A stretch of DNA of 64,000 bases from positions 33,072,803 through 33,136,802 of the forward strand of contig NC_054084.1 of the NCBI RefSeq assembly GCF_017562075.2, given 5' to 3'. The notes beneath the pieces are model-generated. The model did no database searches, was not told where the DNA came from, and worked only from the letters and a program-made list of their open reading frames with translations. Positions 36,896 to 50,740 of this stretch are shown here, piece by piece. Both the position numbers and the translations under genes were made by a program. Every line of letters starts with the position of its first letter. The stretch's first letter is position 1. The DNA comes from Anopheles merus. Taxonomy: Eukaryota; Arthropoda; Insecta; Diptera; Culicidae.

Positions 36896-38225
36896 GTTGT
36901 GAAGGGAGCACGCTCGTAGTCCAATATATAATCTTGTTTGCGACCGACTGCACACCTTTACCGTGTGTTGCGTTTTACAATCTCTTTCGTGTTCGCGTAC
37001 CGGTGATAAACAGTTTCAATTGCATTTAATATTTATTTTTACTGTCCTTTTCTTTTTTTTGTTTTCGGAATGGTCGGTTGAAATCTGGCTCTAGTTTTAA
37101 AAGGATAAATAATCCCGATTTGCTATTTTTACCTTATTCACCCTAGTTTTGCCGTACTGCAAACTGTTCGAGTGTGCAGACACCTAGTGGAGAGGGGTCG
37201 TATGATTCATTTTCATATTTTCACATGATTTATCCGGAAATTTATAGCCTCGAAACGTAGAGCGTTCTATTTGTTGCAGGCGCACGTACGCGATACGCGT
37301 GCTGCTCTGAGCAATGGATGTATGGTGGAAGGTTTGGTTTTGTCGTTTTCATTAGGAACCAATGTGTGGCCAAAGGTATTAAAAAGGATAAATGGAAAAG
37401 CGGGGGAAGCAAGAGACAGAGAGAGAGAGCGTAAAAAAACTACATCGCATCCAATTTTCCTCCCTGTGTATGATTTTGTCGAACGCCAACCGTGGTCGGT
37501 GGTAGTGATCTGGAAAGTCTTTCGTAGGTATGAGTTTTGGGTGGTTTTTTGTGTGCGCAAAAAAAAGAAGTTTACCTACTCCGCATGCCTTCCATCGTTT
37601 CGGTGTTGTCTGGAGCGGAACATGGAACAAACTTTAACGACCTGCACACACAAACCATGCCCTTTGCAACTGGCTGCATTAAACATGGCAAACACAGCGC
37701 ACGGGCTGCATCCATGCCCCCACCAGAAGCTCGGGTAATGCTTATTTGTTCAATTTTGATCGTTTGCAAATTTATTGGCTCACTTTTGCTAGCCGTTGTT
37801 TTGCTTTCTTCCGTTGTTGCAACACCGTTCTTTCATTTTCTCCCTTTCAGTGTACGGTTCTGCTGCATTTTGCAACTGTTCGGATGATGAGTGCGTTAAG
37901 CGCCGAAAATCCGATCCAAAAGGTTTTTAGAGACTAGCAAAAACGTCCTTCCAACGAACTCGGAAACGATGACACAAGCCGCCAGTGAGCGAGACGAACA
38001 TTCGGAGGCGATTAATTATGCTGAATTGGCAGAAAAGTATCCTTCCTGGGTGTGGGCTGTGTATCTCCGGTGCCGCTTTTTGTTGAGTTGTGCAAGGATA
38101 ATTAATGACACTTGAATGATGGTAAGCGAACGCGAACGGGTGAACAAAAAAGGGCTACCAGTTGTTCGTGTTTATTAAACGTTTCGGTATGCAAGCGTAT
38201 CGGTATTGATATTTGAAGTGAGCGC

Positions 38226-38242
38226 CACACACACACACACAC
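38226..38242. repeat. (CA)n microsatellite, short
   Basis: A seventeen-base alternating CA run. Confidence 0.8.
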
Positions 38243-41200
38243 GCTGCACATTCATTTCCGCTTCCGATGGTGACCGACGGTTGCTGTAGCTGCCGGGCGA
38301 GCTGAACCACCGGATGCTAGGATCAAACGTGCCAAAGTGATTGATGATAAAATGATGGATCAAATTGTCCCCGCTTTGACGACAAGCTGGTGAAATTTGC
38401 TTTGATTTACTGCTGGAAACTCAACAGGAAATTGGAGTATTGAAGCGTTCATAATTTATCACACGCATGCGATCGAACGGTGTGTGGGTCGTTGTAATTA
38501 GGCTTAAGTGATGAAGCTTTATGGCGTGTGTGGCGTCGCCTTTGATGAACGGATAATATTTGGCTTTAGTTACCGATGCAGATGCTATCGATCGGTGCCT
38601 TTGGGTGTAATTCATTTGGAAAATGTGGTCCACAAATGTGAATGGATGGTTGTAGGCAAATAAACCGGTATTGCATCGAATGTGGAACGATATGCGTTTT
38701 AATGGTCATAAAAATGTCATAAAATATTCTACTTGCTTTGCTCAAGCTAATGATCCAAAATCAACAGCACCGATATGTTATGGGATATTCTGAAGCTGTT
38801 TTTCTCCCGTATAAACCCTACCTACTCACCAAAACCTTCTTTGCTTAATCATCTGTCTGAGCGATTTCTCGCCATTGAACAAACATAAAAGACGCAGGTC
38901 TGAATGGAGAGGGCGAGATGAATTTGCATTTCCTGCTTCATCCAGCGATGCAAATGCCAGACTAGAGGCCAGGCTGAATGAAATTTAATTCCCCTTGTCC
39001 CGGTGCCCACGGGAACACGGGTCAAATTTCTAATGGAATTGGAAGCAACTGGCAAACAAAGCTTTAGCACACGGATCCGTGCTGAAAGGAGTGTGCGAAG
39101 CGAAGAAAATCGCCAAACACAACCCAAACAAAAGAACGGGACCCCACGACTCAACTACGGGACGGAAATCATGCGAGAGTAATTTAATTCAGCAACGTCC
39201 GCCTTCGCCCAATGTCGGGATTCATTGCGGGAGGAACCTCCTTTTTTGGACACAATCGTGGGAGTTTTGGCCGGTTCGGTTCGTTCGCGAATGGGAATCG
39301 CTTAATGACATAATCATTAGCAATGTGACGAGGCGGGAAGGAATGGTAAGAATCGAATATTGACCGGCTGAAGGTGGTTTGGAGTTAATAATCCGGTTCC
39401 GGGCGGGCATTGCTGTGGAGCTGTGACGCTGCAGAGTTGCGCAAGGATTTGAACTTGACCACCGGCAATGTGTGGAGGTGGACAGGTTGGTTCTTTTTTT
39501 GGCGGGTGAAGTTTGTTGGATGTCTTGCAGGAATTAATCGGTTCATGGACCTCCTGTTGAGGGTGATGCAATCCGCTATGAGGGAAATAATAGCGATCGG
39601 AAATGCACTTATTGGAACACAATGAAGCCTCTTGTTGCGTTGGCTGGAATATTTTTTGTCTGAAGTACTTTCAGGAGCTTTTCAAACTCTTAATACCATC
39701 TCATTGAAATAAGCTCGTACCAAAGAATTCATCAGAGTAATGAACTATCATTTTATCATATTCTACACAAGATTGGCTGTTGAAATTCCAAAACTCAACC
39801 TAATTGATCTGTCGAAGACTTCATCATCAGAATGTTGGAGCGTACCTTTGAAGTTTACATTAGATTCCACCTACACCTGTACCTCCAAATGCTTCATTGG
39901 CGTTCGATTGCTGCGTGCCTTGAAACAATTTCGCCCCAAAATGGCACTATTTCCAAACCTTCAGAACCTTCCAACATCGCATCATTGTGCGTTTATTTGC
40001 CCAAAACGGTGCTGTGTCCCACACAACATTCCATGGCAGTAAAACATGATGATCCCACCGGTTTATTTTGGACACACAGGCCTTTTGAAGTGTTCTGGTT
40101 TCGCTTGGTTGCGATGTCCCTCCGCGAAAGGCGAACCTTCCCGCGTTTGTTGTTTTGTACATCAAAACTACGCGTGCGTGTGTGCGTGTGGGCGAACGGG
40201 AATTGAAGTATTTGGCCAGTTTTGTAGTTTTGAATAATTGATTTTTCGTGCGGAAATTTCAATTCTCAGCACTGTGTGCTGTGCGTAGTTGTGGGTTTGC
40301 ACGCTGTTTTGTGCACTTGTGCGTTTGGAGCGCAATTGTTTATTGCGCGGAGGTCGCTTTGTCTTTATTTGACGGTGTGGGGGCGTGAGAAATGTTTGTT
40401 GTGGAGAGTGCGTTTTGTGAAACAATTTATTTCACATATGGAGAAGGTATTTTATTCTGTTTGTTCATGGGTGTAAGCGAGCTCGAAATAACGTGTCATT
40501 TTAAGCACATCAAACAATAACGAAAGTATAAAGCATATTGAAACGACGGCAAATGGGAATCGTGGGCCATAAATTGAGTTGTGTAAATGTTTTTATTTTC
40601 AGATTGATAGTTCAATCTAAATTACCCGCTTTGACGAGTTCATTTCATTTACTCAATTTCATTCGTACTGGAGGAATCCCAGATACTGGTAATCTAAATG
40701 TGTCATCTAAAACAATCATGCCCGGGTGCTGTATCGATAAACTGTAATCAGAAACCAATCAACCATAGTTAAATGCTTCGTCGATTTCCGGCCTCCGTGC
40801 GTAGCAACGTTGATCTAAACAATCCATTTCAAATCAAACAAGCTGTTTTGAAAATTTACGTGTTCGTGTCCGAGTGTGCCGCTTGTCAGCAGCCGGACAA
40901 TCGAATACGACACCCGTAAACGTAAAATGCCATTCCGGAGTGTGTTTGGCACTGTCCCTCTGGTGTCTGGACAGGGCAGGATGAAATTTGATACGAAAAT
41001 CGGTGGTGCCTTCCATTCATTACACGAATGACAGGATCAATAAATGTGTGACATTCGGGGGAAAAGGTGTCACAAGCTCACACCAACAGTTGCGGTGATT
41101 TGCAATGCGAAACGAAGGACGGGGACGGGATAATAAACAGAGCCACACACACACAGGACACAGAGCGAAAATGCTCGTCGAACCGTAACCGATCGGATAA

Positions 41201-43491
41201 CAATCGAACATCGAATAATCCGAGCGGTTCTGTGTGTGTGTTCTGGTTGTAATATTGGTTTTTATGATGCACCAACCATTCAACACTGTTTGGGGTGATG
41301 TCCCTTGAGGGAAGATGTAGTCGGTGTGTTGCGAATGTAGTATAGCTGAACACACAAACAATGATTGTTTGACATAATTTCAAGGCTTAAAGGTGTTCGG
41401 GCGAAGGGAACTAAAGAGGAGAACGTTTCGACAGCTGGCCATAATACGCGCTTATGTTGTTGAAGCTTACATGATGGAAGTTTGGCAAAAGAATTGCGCA
41501 CACAGGCTACGCCAAAAGCCAAACGCAGTGTATCGTAGAGTTTGATCTATGGAGGAGTACCTGCCAAAGGATAAAGAAGCCAAAGTCGGCTGGTTTTACT
41601 GGTATACATAGAGAGTTTACGCTTTACAACCCTACCTCTCCACACTGCACCAGAACAATCAAACAATGCGTTGAAGTTAACAGTGACGGAGACAAATACA
41701 GTTTGCGAAAAAAACTCACACTCCTTCCAATAAAACGGATGCTATTTGGGTCTCTTCCTTGTTTCGCTGACTTCCGGTCGTGTCATGGCGACCGAAGTGC
41801 GACAGATGATGGGATTCGCACTCACCCGACCGTAACGGCGCATGCATGGAACGAATTACGTATCCTTCAGGCGCTCATAGGACATTGTCACGTCATGCCC
41901 GGAATGGAATGAACAGGCTGGTTCGAGAATTTTCCAAAAGAAAAAAAATGGCTCACGCACAAAAAAGAATGCTCACAAAAAATTTCCTCTTTTTCCTTGA
42001 AGGCTTTTCCGTTGCTATGCCGATAGTGCACACTAGACTATCTGGCAACACTGCTGTCATGTGGTGCTACGGCCGGGCGTTAGAAAAAGCGCCTGAAAGG
42101 TAGGCTACACGCAATGCGTTTCTCACGTTGTCCGACACTCCGCAAAACGCAATAGGCAGTGTCGAGCGAGACATGTGACACTGACACTCGCACTGACAGC
42201 TTGGGCGCTCGGTGAGCTTCGCCGTCAGCTGCAGGGAAGAAAGATCACCTATTCCCACTGGGAGTGTGCGTGTGTGGGAATGCCGGGATAGTGTCGTTGC
42301 ATTAATTTCGTCGAGCAGGCTATAAAACCAGGGCATGGGAATGGAAACTGTCGCGAGCTAATATGTTTATGCTAATGTGGCTGAGCGACACGTTTGATGA
42401 GCTTTTCACACCCAGCTGTCACGGGATCTTAAATCCCATTTTCTAGGGCTAGGCGTGGGTACCACGCTGATGATACTCTGGCCGAGAGCCACCCAAATTT
42501 CTTCCGCTCTTTACGTATCGATCGGAAAGGGGTTAAATGGTTTCTTATTGACCTCCGCTAACTAAAGTGTATGCTTTTAGGGTTAATGGGCGCACCCCAT
42601 TTAGTGTACGAAGTCTCATGGGAAGGGAGAAATCTAGGTAACGTAGAAGAGCTATCCCTTCTCCCGAAAAAGAAAGAAAACCGATCGATTGGATCCAATG
42701 ATCGTTCGTTTCACTTTTCAACAAAGCTAAAGGGCATTAATAACCCATGTTTACGCCTGATGCCCTCCCATTATCTCGTTATCTTTCTGTGGCGTTTTTC
42801 ACTGGCGATTGCTTTCAAAAGCTGGATCATTTTGAGGATCTACTGCGAAGAGTGCAATATATCACTGTCCAGCAACGTGGTGCCCGCTCGCTGACAGCGG
42901 GAACTAGTTTCCGTTCTGTTTGCAGAGTGTGTTGGGGTTTTTTACCCCCGCTGAAAAGTCATTACTGCTTTAATCTAACAAACTGTTCGTTTGAAGATAA
43001 TCAAGCAAAACTTTCGTTTTTCGTGTAGTACATGACACAACACAGTTCATGGTAAGCAGACTCCACGCTCCAGCATATCGATCTCGCAGAAGGTAGAAAA
43101 AACCATCCAAAAGCAAACGTAAAACCAATCGTGTACAACCTGGTGAAAGGGGTCCTGTGGGCACTTGGCTGTCAACTCACGTGCAGCAGACTTCAGATCG
43201 CAACGGAATGATCTCTACCCCTTAACGAGCTCTCCAGCCAAATGACGCTGGTTTTTGATGTACAGATATTATGTACCCTACTTAAGCAAATTGTTATGAC
43301 ATGTGAAAATAACCATAGCCTAATGCGACTTCTGCGCCTCCGCACACGACAAAAACAATAACGAATGCCTCTTTATCGCTTTCCATCAATTCCAGCTATT
43401 GAAAAGAAGTTTCTTTTCAACTGTTTGTTTCGGTATGGCATGGATGTCACCGTGTCCATCGACTCCTAGACTCCAACTTACCTACCCCCGT

Positions 43492-43507
43492 CACACACAC
43501 ACACACA
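43492..43507. repeat. (CA)8 microsatellite
   Basis: A sixteen-base CA run next to a C-rich segment (ACCCCCGT). Confidence 0.8.
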
Positions 43508-43699
43508 TACCTTCACTCAGGGTCAAGTAGGGCAATTGGGAGAAACCATCGGGTGGTTGACAGTGCGGGTCACAAAAGTATGTGAAAATAATTACCTTTT
43601 CCAAATGGATACGAGTGGCTAGAACAGAGAAGCCGCTACCGTAATGGGACGCGGACCACGACAAAAAAAACGGCATAATGACACCAATTTCTGTACGCA

Positions 43700-43724
43700 G
43701 GGGGGAGGGGGGAGGGGAGAAGGG
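43700..43724 (+). other. Strong G-quadruplex motif, + strand
   Basis: G6-A-G6-A-G4-AGAA-G3: four G runs with loops of 1, 1 and 4 bases. It is one of the densest G blocks in the window and is in the sense strand of the receptor pre-mRNA, so an RNA quadruplex is possible too. Confidence 0.6.
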
Positions 43725-44284
43725 AGGTCCTACTGTGCGCGACATGCGACAAACCTTACGACGGGACGATGTTTCACGCCTCGCTAGAGCTTACGTCGGT
43801 GTAGCCGTTTTTATGAGCCCAGGGAAGCATGCAAGAGGAAGTACAGTGGAGGAAACTGTCGTGAAAGGTGTTGAAACGTTCCAGGAAGATCATCACTCTC
43901 GCCACACTGCTCTAACGGTATCGGGCGGGCCAGGAAAGAAGAAGTGTCTTTGCCCTTTTCCTGCTCTAAACCCCAAAACGAAACATGTAACATGTCCACT
44001 TTATGCCCTCTCTTCCCATTTTAACATTGGAGCAAAATGTATTGCCAGTTTTAGGTTAAAAAATAGTTCACCATCATTTAAAGAACGCCTCGAAAACGAA
44101 ACGACCGGGCTAAAACTGCTCATTGAAATGCATCATTCTTTACTGCGAGCGAGAAAAATGAAACACATGACAGGCAAATTTCAAAAACCCCAGTACAGCT
44201 TCATCCCAATTCTCTCGGCGGGTCTTTCTCGGCATAATTTATGGGCTACATTTAATCTTCTTCCATTTTCCCCACTCCCGAGCG

Positions 44285-44298
44285 ATATATATATATAT
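44285..44298. repeat. (AT)7 tract
   Basis: Fourteen bases of alternating AT. A 207-codon + strand open frame ends just inside it; that frame reads as chance sequence. Confidence 0.7.
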
Positions 44299-45772
44299 TA
44301 GCCTGTTGTTCTGTTAACGCTGCATTCACACGCGCGCAATTCATTCCCCTGTTTTGTGAGTCTGTGAGTAGCGCAAGGGCCAGTGAATAATGGTAACTTT
44401 ATCGTATTTCCGCTTCATTTCTCAAACGGCGTCAAACGAACCGAGCGCACTATGCGGATGGAGATCTCAACCAACTATCAATTTGTTGCAGAGTATTGGG
44501 ATTTAGGTGTATGTGTGTGTGAGGGGTAGTGTCCACAGAATGGATAAGTAAGGTGCTCTATTCTTTCGCACGATCATGACGCTTCTTTGTGATCTTAAAC
44601 GGTGGATGAGCTAATGTTTCCAAAAAGAAAAAAAGTCCCTTAAATCATGCCCACCCAAACCGACAGCTGATGTCTACAACGCGTGGGCCAAAAAGGGGAC
44701 CCTGCAAACTTAAAACCTTGTACAACTTGTGTACTACCTTCTGCATGCTCTCCCGCGCGCAAGTGTGAACGTGCCGTGTCCTTTCCGATCAGATGGACAA
44801 CAACCGAAACTGTCGCACGTAAAAGTTTTTAATCCGCAACAAAGTCACACCAGCACGCTACAGGGGAGTTTTTTTTTCTAATCCAAGCGTTTTTTACGGT
44901 CTAAAATAGGAAGGTGTTAATAGGAGGGGGACCTACAGAATCGAGAAGATAAATCTGAAACACGAAACAACCAAACAACGTTTCGGTTTGCTACTTGTTC
45001 AACAGTACATGTACACGCCGTCTCGGCACTCCATGTTCAAGCGTCCTTGACAGTACGCGCAGCTAGCCCTCCTCGTAGGGTTGAAAGTTAGAATTCACAC
45101 AAACCCTGTCCCAAGAGGAAAATCCCGCTCGTCAGTCGGAGGCAAACGCAAACGGATTCGCACGACAGCTTGCCAAGCTGTGTGTTAGCTCGGTTGATAA
45201 TTCCACTCAATTATGATAATAGCCAATCGTGGGGGAAGGAGTTGTCGTGTGATTTTTCCTGCATTCTGGTAATCCTTTCCAACTGCTGACATGTACACCA
45301 TGCCGCACTACAAAACCAGACAATAATTGCATTTCGGTCAAACAAGGCGGGACGGGTTTTTTTTGTTGGTAAATTTGCTAAAAAAGTGGGCTAAAAATCT
45401 CAACCCGTAAAAAAGGAGGATGAAATGACACTTTTCAAAGCACTTCCAAAGTCCTCTTTCTCTCTCTGGGCACTCACAAAAAATCCCACCTAACGAGCCT
45501 GATGATATCACATTCCGTCAGCTGCAGATGACAAACGGCATGATTGGAGGTGACACATTTTTGGCACCAATCGGAATCATCGCTTTGGTGTTTCAGTAGC
45601 CGCTTCCCGGTGGCGCCCTATTTGGTGCCAGATTCTCCCCACCACTGATGGTACAGAGTGCAATCACATTGTGGTCCAGATTTGCTAGTCGCTCTGTCCC
45701 AAATGTTCTTCAAACGCTCTCGCTTTCGCTTAGCGGCGTCCTGCAACAAGACCTGACAAGTACGTCTGTCAC

Positions 45773-45790
45773 CATCATCATCATCATCAT
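45773..45790. repeat. (CAT)6 microsatellite
   Basis: Six perfect CAT units (ATG on the - strand). Confidence 0.85.
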
Positions 45791-46317
45791 CGTCATTGGC
45801 AGCACGGGAGGTTTTTGAAAGCAATCAAATTCAATTTGCATAAATTACATTGTTCTAATGGATTTCATAAAGTTTGTTGGTTTTTCGCTGTCGATCGGGT
45901 TCCTGTAGGTGATGGTTCGGGACACACCGGTCGCTTTCAATAACTTTGGAAAGAGTGGACACGTTTTCTGTGTGCTGTGCAAATGAAATTTGATAAAAGC
46001 ATTACCACCCAGCGTTATGTTTCTTGCACCGAGTGTGCGCAAAGGGAGGTGTCGGAATAGTAGGACTATTTTCACGGATTATTATCTTAAACGGTCGCTC
46101 GTGTTTGCGCGATTTGAGTGAGTTAATGGAGCGAAGTGGTTGTACCAGATTGGTCCGAAAAGCGGGAAGTATGAGTTACCCAATGTTTACATTTCTATTT
46201 TGAGGAGGCAAATCAGTTGAAAAAAAAAACGGATGGAATAGTACGAGATGATGTTGAAGTAAACAAAATTATTAAAATCCTTCCTTTAGAGCATAAAACT
46301 GTGTCCATTGAGGTTAA

Positions 46318-46355
46318 TTTCGTTTTTATCGTTTTCCTCCTCATTTCAGGTGAGT
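46318..46355 (+). promoter_or_regulatory. Candidate recursive splice site (ratchet point) 2
   Basis: TTTCGTTTTTATCGTTTTCC followed by TCCTCATTTCAG forms a pyrimidine-rich acceptor ending at 46349, and GTGAGTTTT follows directly as a good 5' splice site. GGTTAAT just upstream can serve as a branch point. It has the same zero-length-exon design as the 33.6-kb site, with a slightly more interrupted pyrimidine tract. Use would split the remaining intron into 12,737 and 13,279 bases. A later donor for exon definition is less obvious; CC|GTAAAT at 46397 is the nearest and is weak. Retention of downstream sequence would read CGG TGA, an immediate stop. Confidence 0.6.
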
Positions 46356-47206
46356 TTTGACGACGCTTCTTCAAACTGCCTTCAAAGAAAGATTCCGTAA
46401 ATATAACCCCATACATGTCGAACCACCACTAGCTACAAAGTCCTAAATGTTTGACTTCATTACGCATTATCACCGGTTACGCATCACGATCACGTCCAGA
46501 CCGGATCGAATCGTTTCCCCTCCATTTCGTGTCTGTGGTCTGTGTTTTTCGAATATAGGTTAGGGAAGTGATCGACTGTTTGCCGACACCACCACCACCA
46601 CCACTGCTGCTGTTGCTATACCGCAAGCGAGTTCAAACTGTACCGGACAAACAAAGCGCACTACCACCACCCTCTCCATTCCCTTCTCCGTCTTCTTGTG
46701 ATCGCGTCTGCGTGAAATCAAGTCAGTGGCCATGTCGTTGCGTCTGCTAGACGACCGTGAGTTACGTTTTTAACGGTTTTCTGGAGTTCACTGAACAGCA
46801 GCAGCAGCACACGCCGTCAAGGCGGAAGAACAGGGCAACAACCGGCACACAAAACGTGTGTGTTTATCGGCAGAACCGGATCAAGAGAGACGCAAGAACA
46901 CACCACGTGCTACACGTGGTTGATGCCTCCGGGGCATTTTGGACGGTTCTTCGTGGAATGGAATATTACCCATTTTGATATTGGGTATTAGATGCTAATG
47001 CTTTATCAGTAGTTTTCAAGATTTCTAATGCACTGGAATTACGATCGGTAGATACTCTTCTTATCATCCATTGTCCCTATTTCTAGTGTGTGCTAAGATC
47101 GTACCAATTCAACAGTTCAATAATGGGGTGCATTTTGATTGATATGAATCGGAATGAATTCAATCCTAGAGTTGCTGACGAGGTGCTGACTGACGCCTTG
47201 TATATG

Positions 47207-47217
47207 CCCCCCCCCCC
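47207..47217. repeat. Poly-C run
   Basis: Eleven consecutive C followed by TCCTC. Confidence 0.8.
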
Positions 47218-50200
47218 TCCTCAGAACACAGTTGTTTGATCAGTGATACCAAACTGATATGCCGTCCCGAATAGATGGGAAATCCGAACGGGATCATGTG
47301 TGCTACTGCCACACGGTTCATCGACCGTGCTACACGTGTGCACTGGAACTGGTCAACGTACTTCCCTTTCGGCGAAGAATTATCACCGTACCCGAAACGC
47401 TCGTCACTTCACTCTGTGAACTCAAACCTAATCCAATATCAAAACCCATTTCCAAAAGCACCGCGTTTTGACAAGCGACAGAAAGCCTTCTGGAGTTAAT
47501 TTTTCAAACAACATCCCATGGCACACGACATCAGCGAACTCGAGGGTGTCCTTAAAGGAACAGACCCGGAACTGAAAAAGCTTTCCCGGGGCGAGTGTTT
47601 GACTTTATCATAATTAGATTTTCCAATTTGGCGCTCAAGGACGATGTTGGTAGCGAGCAGGACCGGTACCGTTTTCGCCTGCATTTCTGCAATGAAAAGA
47701 TCAATATGGGTTGTGACATGCTTCCGTGCTTGCTCTGCCAGGGCAGATTGTGATGATGTGGGTCGCGAACAGTGAGCGTCATACGCTCGACGATGAAACA
47801 TTTTTCATCATCCATCGTCCGTTTGATGTTGCCGAAATCTGTCGCTCGTTTAATGCCAAACCATTGCTGATGTCATGTGCTTTTATTCTACGATTCTTCA
47901 AAGGATGAATTTTGAAGATAACTACAACGTAGTTAGGTGCAATCATTCGAAGTGATCTAAATTCAGAATGCATTTTAGTGTCAGAAGTTCTTGACTGTTA
48001 TGATAGTTATGTCCTCTACGAAACATTACAAACGACAAATTGCACCAAATTATCACCATTCCTTTACTGATGCGACCTAATGCTTGCATGACTTAACTTA
48101 ATTGATTTAAAATGATCCATCATCAAGACAGACCCTGCTCCACTGTAGAGAGATCTGATAAATAATCACCTCTGCAAATGGCCGTGAAAAGTTCAAGCAT
48201 TTGAAGCGAATCATTGCACACTCGGAATGTACGTTCCGTTCTTCGTTACGGCGAATTATAACGCAGAAATAATGCGACAACTGCAAACTCAAGCAGACGC
48301 ACACACACACACATGTAGACTGAACGTCACGCCATTGCTTTATCTTGTGCACTCTCCTGCACAGTTGTTTATGTTTTGCATAGCTTCCGATGATGCCGAG
48401 TCTCGTGTTTCGGTTCGTTTGCACACTTCAGAAGAAGGTGGCCATGTTAGCCAATGTTAGACGAGCTGCAGACGGAAGGTGCCATTAGAATCAGCAAACA
48501 TTTTACTGCATCTTGGCGTACTGTTTGGGCAGCATTTATTTTCGTGCTTAAAGTGTCGCCGAGTGGCTTTAATGTTACACACTTTGAGTGCCTTTTCTCC
48601 CGGCGCAGGCCCTTAATGTTTGCAACTCCAAGGCACCACAGGAATCGGTTTATCTTAAACACATTCAGACCGCGTAACTGTCACTCGGAGATCGGGGTAG
48701 TGGTTTCGACCGTCACCACCACCACCACAAGCCATGTCCTTAGAGTGAGATAACGAAATTGTGGAAGAAAAATATGCAAATCGGTTGGAAAAACGTGCCT
48801 TTGGTTTTGGTATCTTTTGCTGCAGAGAAAAGAGGGAGAACGATCCAGTTGTACCTATAAACCATCCCTACGCCCGATGGAAAGTCCCACGCCTGAATGG
48901 TATGCAAATGGTAGTGCATCATCAAACATGGCACCCAGAACAAGGGAAGTATCACGAGGGCAAAAAAAGTAAAAAAAAGAAGAAGTTCCGGAAGACATCT
49001 AACCGAGCAGCTCCTAATTAGTCCACTCTTTCAATTCATTTCCATGTCTCCGGTGACGAGTTCAGCTTTAATCGGTTGGCTCGATGCCAGTGTAAAGCGC
49101 TTTTCACCCCCCAAAAAAAGTGTCTGAAATCCCCTTGTCGACCAAAGCCGACGGTAATCCAGCAGGTTTCAGCTTAAACGGTTCAGGATATTCATCGTCT
49201 CGGTAAAATTTCCGCTCCAGAATGTCATGGAGAAAGTCGACCAATTTACAACTTTCATTCATGAAGCTTCCGGAGCCATGTTTGCAACTTCCCACCCGGC
49301 TTCCTGGCGCTTCTCCGGAGCTGTCTGTCTGTTGTACTGGCACAAAAACCGTTTCAGAATTTCCCCAACATTTTCTCATAATGCAAACGGAATGCCAAAT
49401 ATGCCCACTCGCCGTCGCCAATATGCGAGGAAAGTCAAACGAACGGGTGAAGAACGACTTTTTGCTCTCATTTCCTGGAGTGTGTGCAGTTTGCAGTGAA
49501 ATGTGTAGCAGCCACTCTTTCTCTCGGTTTGTGTCCGGACACAAACTCTTGCCACGTGTATCGTTACAGCCAACCGGCCAGCTCTTCACCAGTGTACCAC
49601 ACCACAAAGAGAAACCGCCGAACAGAGTCCTCCCGGTCGGTGATCGACTTTTGTGTAAATAAAGACGCACGTTCGACCAAGCAAAACCCTCATCCGACAT
49701 ACGATCCGACCTCAGTATCCGACGGGTTCGTAACGTTACAGAACAGTGTGTAAAGCCCGACCCCGGATGTGGAACAGCGTACCGCGCGAGAAGAGCCGTT
49801 GGTGTCGTGGTTTTGGGAAGTTTTCCTTTACGTTCGTCCGGCGGGCGGTGTGTTTGTATCGCTGTGTGTATCGCTGCTAATTGTGTGAACGGGCAAAGGT
49901 CCATATATAGAGAGCGTTAGCTAAGTACTTTGAACCGGGTGGGTGCATCCGGATGTATCGCTTGCTAATGGAAACCCCGGTGCCCCCGTTGTTTGGATAC
50001 TCATTTACACCCAGACAGCCCACACGCTAGTGATCCACTTTTTGCGCACAAAGTGTATACCGAAGGGCATGAACTTTCTTTGGCCGTTGGGTTTTGCCAG
50101 AGCCACGAACCCGGTGCTCTTAAAGCCGCCTGTGTTTGAAGGATCGTTTGCGTGGGGCGTTACTGTTTGGGAAAGGCTCGCTCGGGAGAGAGGGCAAACT

Positions 50201-50719
50201 GTTTAGCAAAATCCTACTCCCTCTATTAGCATGTCAGTGATTAAATTACCATAAGCGAAACGAACAAACCTCGTCAGTTTGAGCTCTGTTTGGTGCTCTT
50301 TAAAAAAACACACACACGGCAACCAAACCTTTCCAGCCACTGTACCTACCACCACAACCGCGTTCATAAATCAAAACACATGTCACCATCATGGGTGAAG
50401 TTTCATCACTCCTGGATCATACGTCACCCCGCCTTTCGTGGTGATTGTGGTGCTGTGATTTAAATAAATTGAAATTTGCACTCCATCGAATGTACCAACC
50501 GTGTACCAACCCCTGAGGGAGGGGCGCAAAGGCACGCGACCGAGATTCGTTCCGACCACGATTTGAATGCAAATTTGAGACACATACTTTCGGCACAGAA
50601 GGCCCTACTGCTGGAAGGCAAATTGGGTGTCACAGCGCTCTCTCTCTCTCGCACGCACCGTTCTGCTTTCTTCGCGATCAATCAGCTGGGAGCATGTGCC
50701 GAGCGCCAGGGCAGAGCGC

Positions 50720-50740
50720 TAACTTAATTCAATTAAGTTA
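50720..50740. repeat. Perfect inverted repeat, 10-bp arms
   Basis: TAACTTAATT and AATTAAGTTA flank a single C. It is an AT-rich palindrome with TTAATT cores; no associated element was found. Confidence 0.75.

Noticed and set aside
43678..44301. 207-codon open frame, + strand
   Set aside because: It begins in a G-rich quadruplex tract and ends in an AT repeat, with no domain or codon bias.
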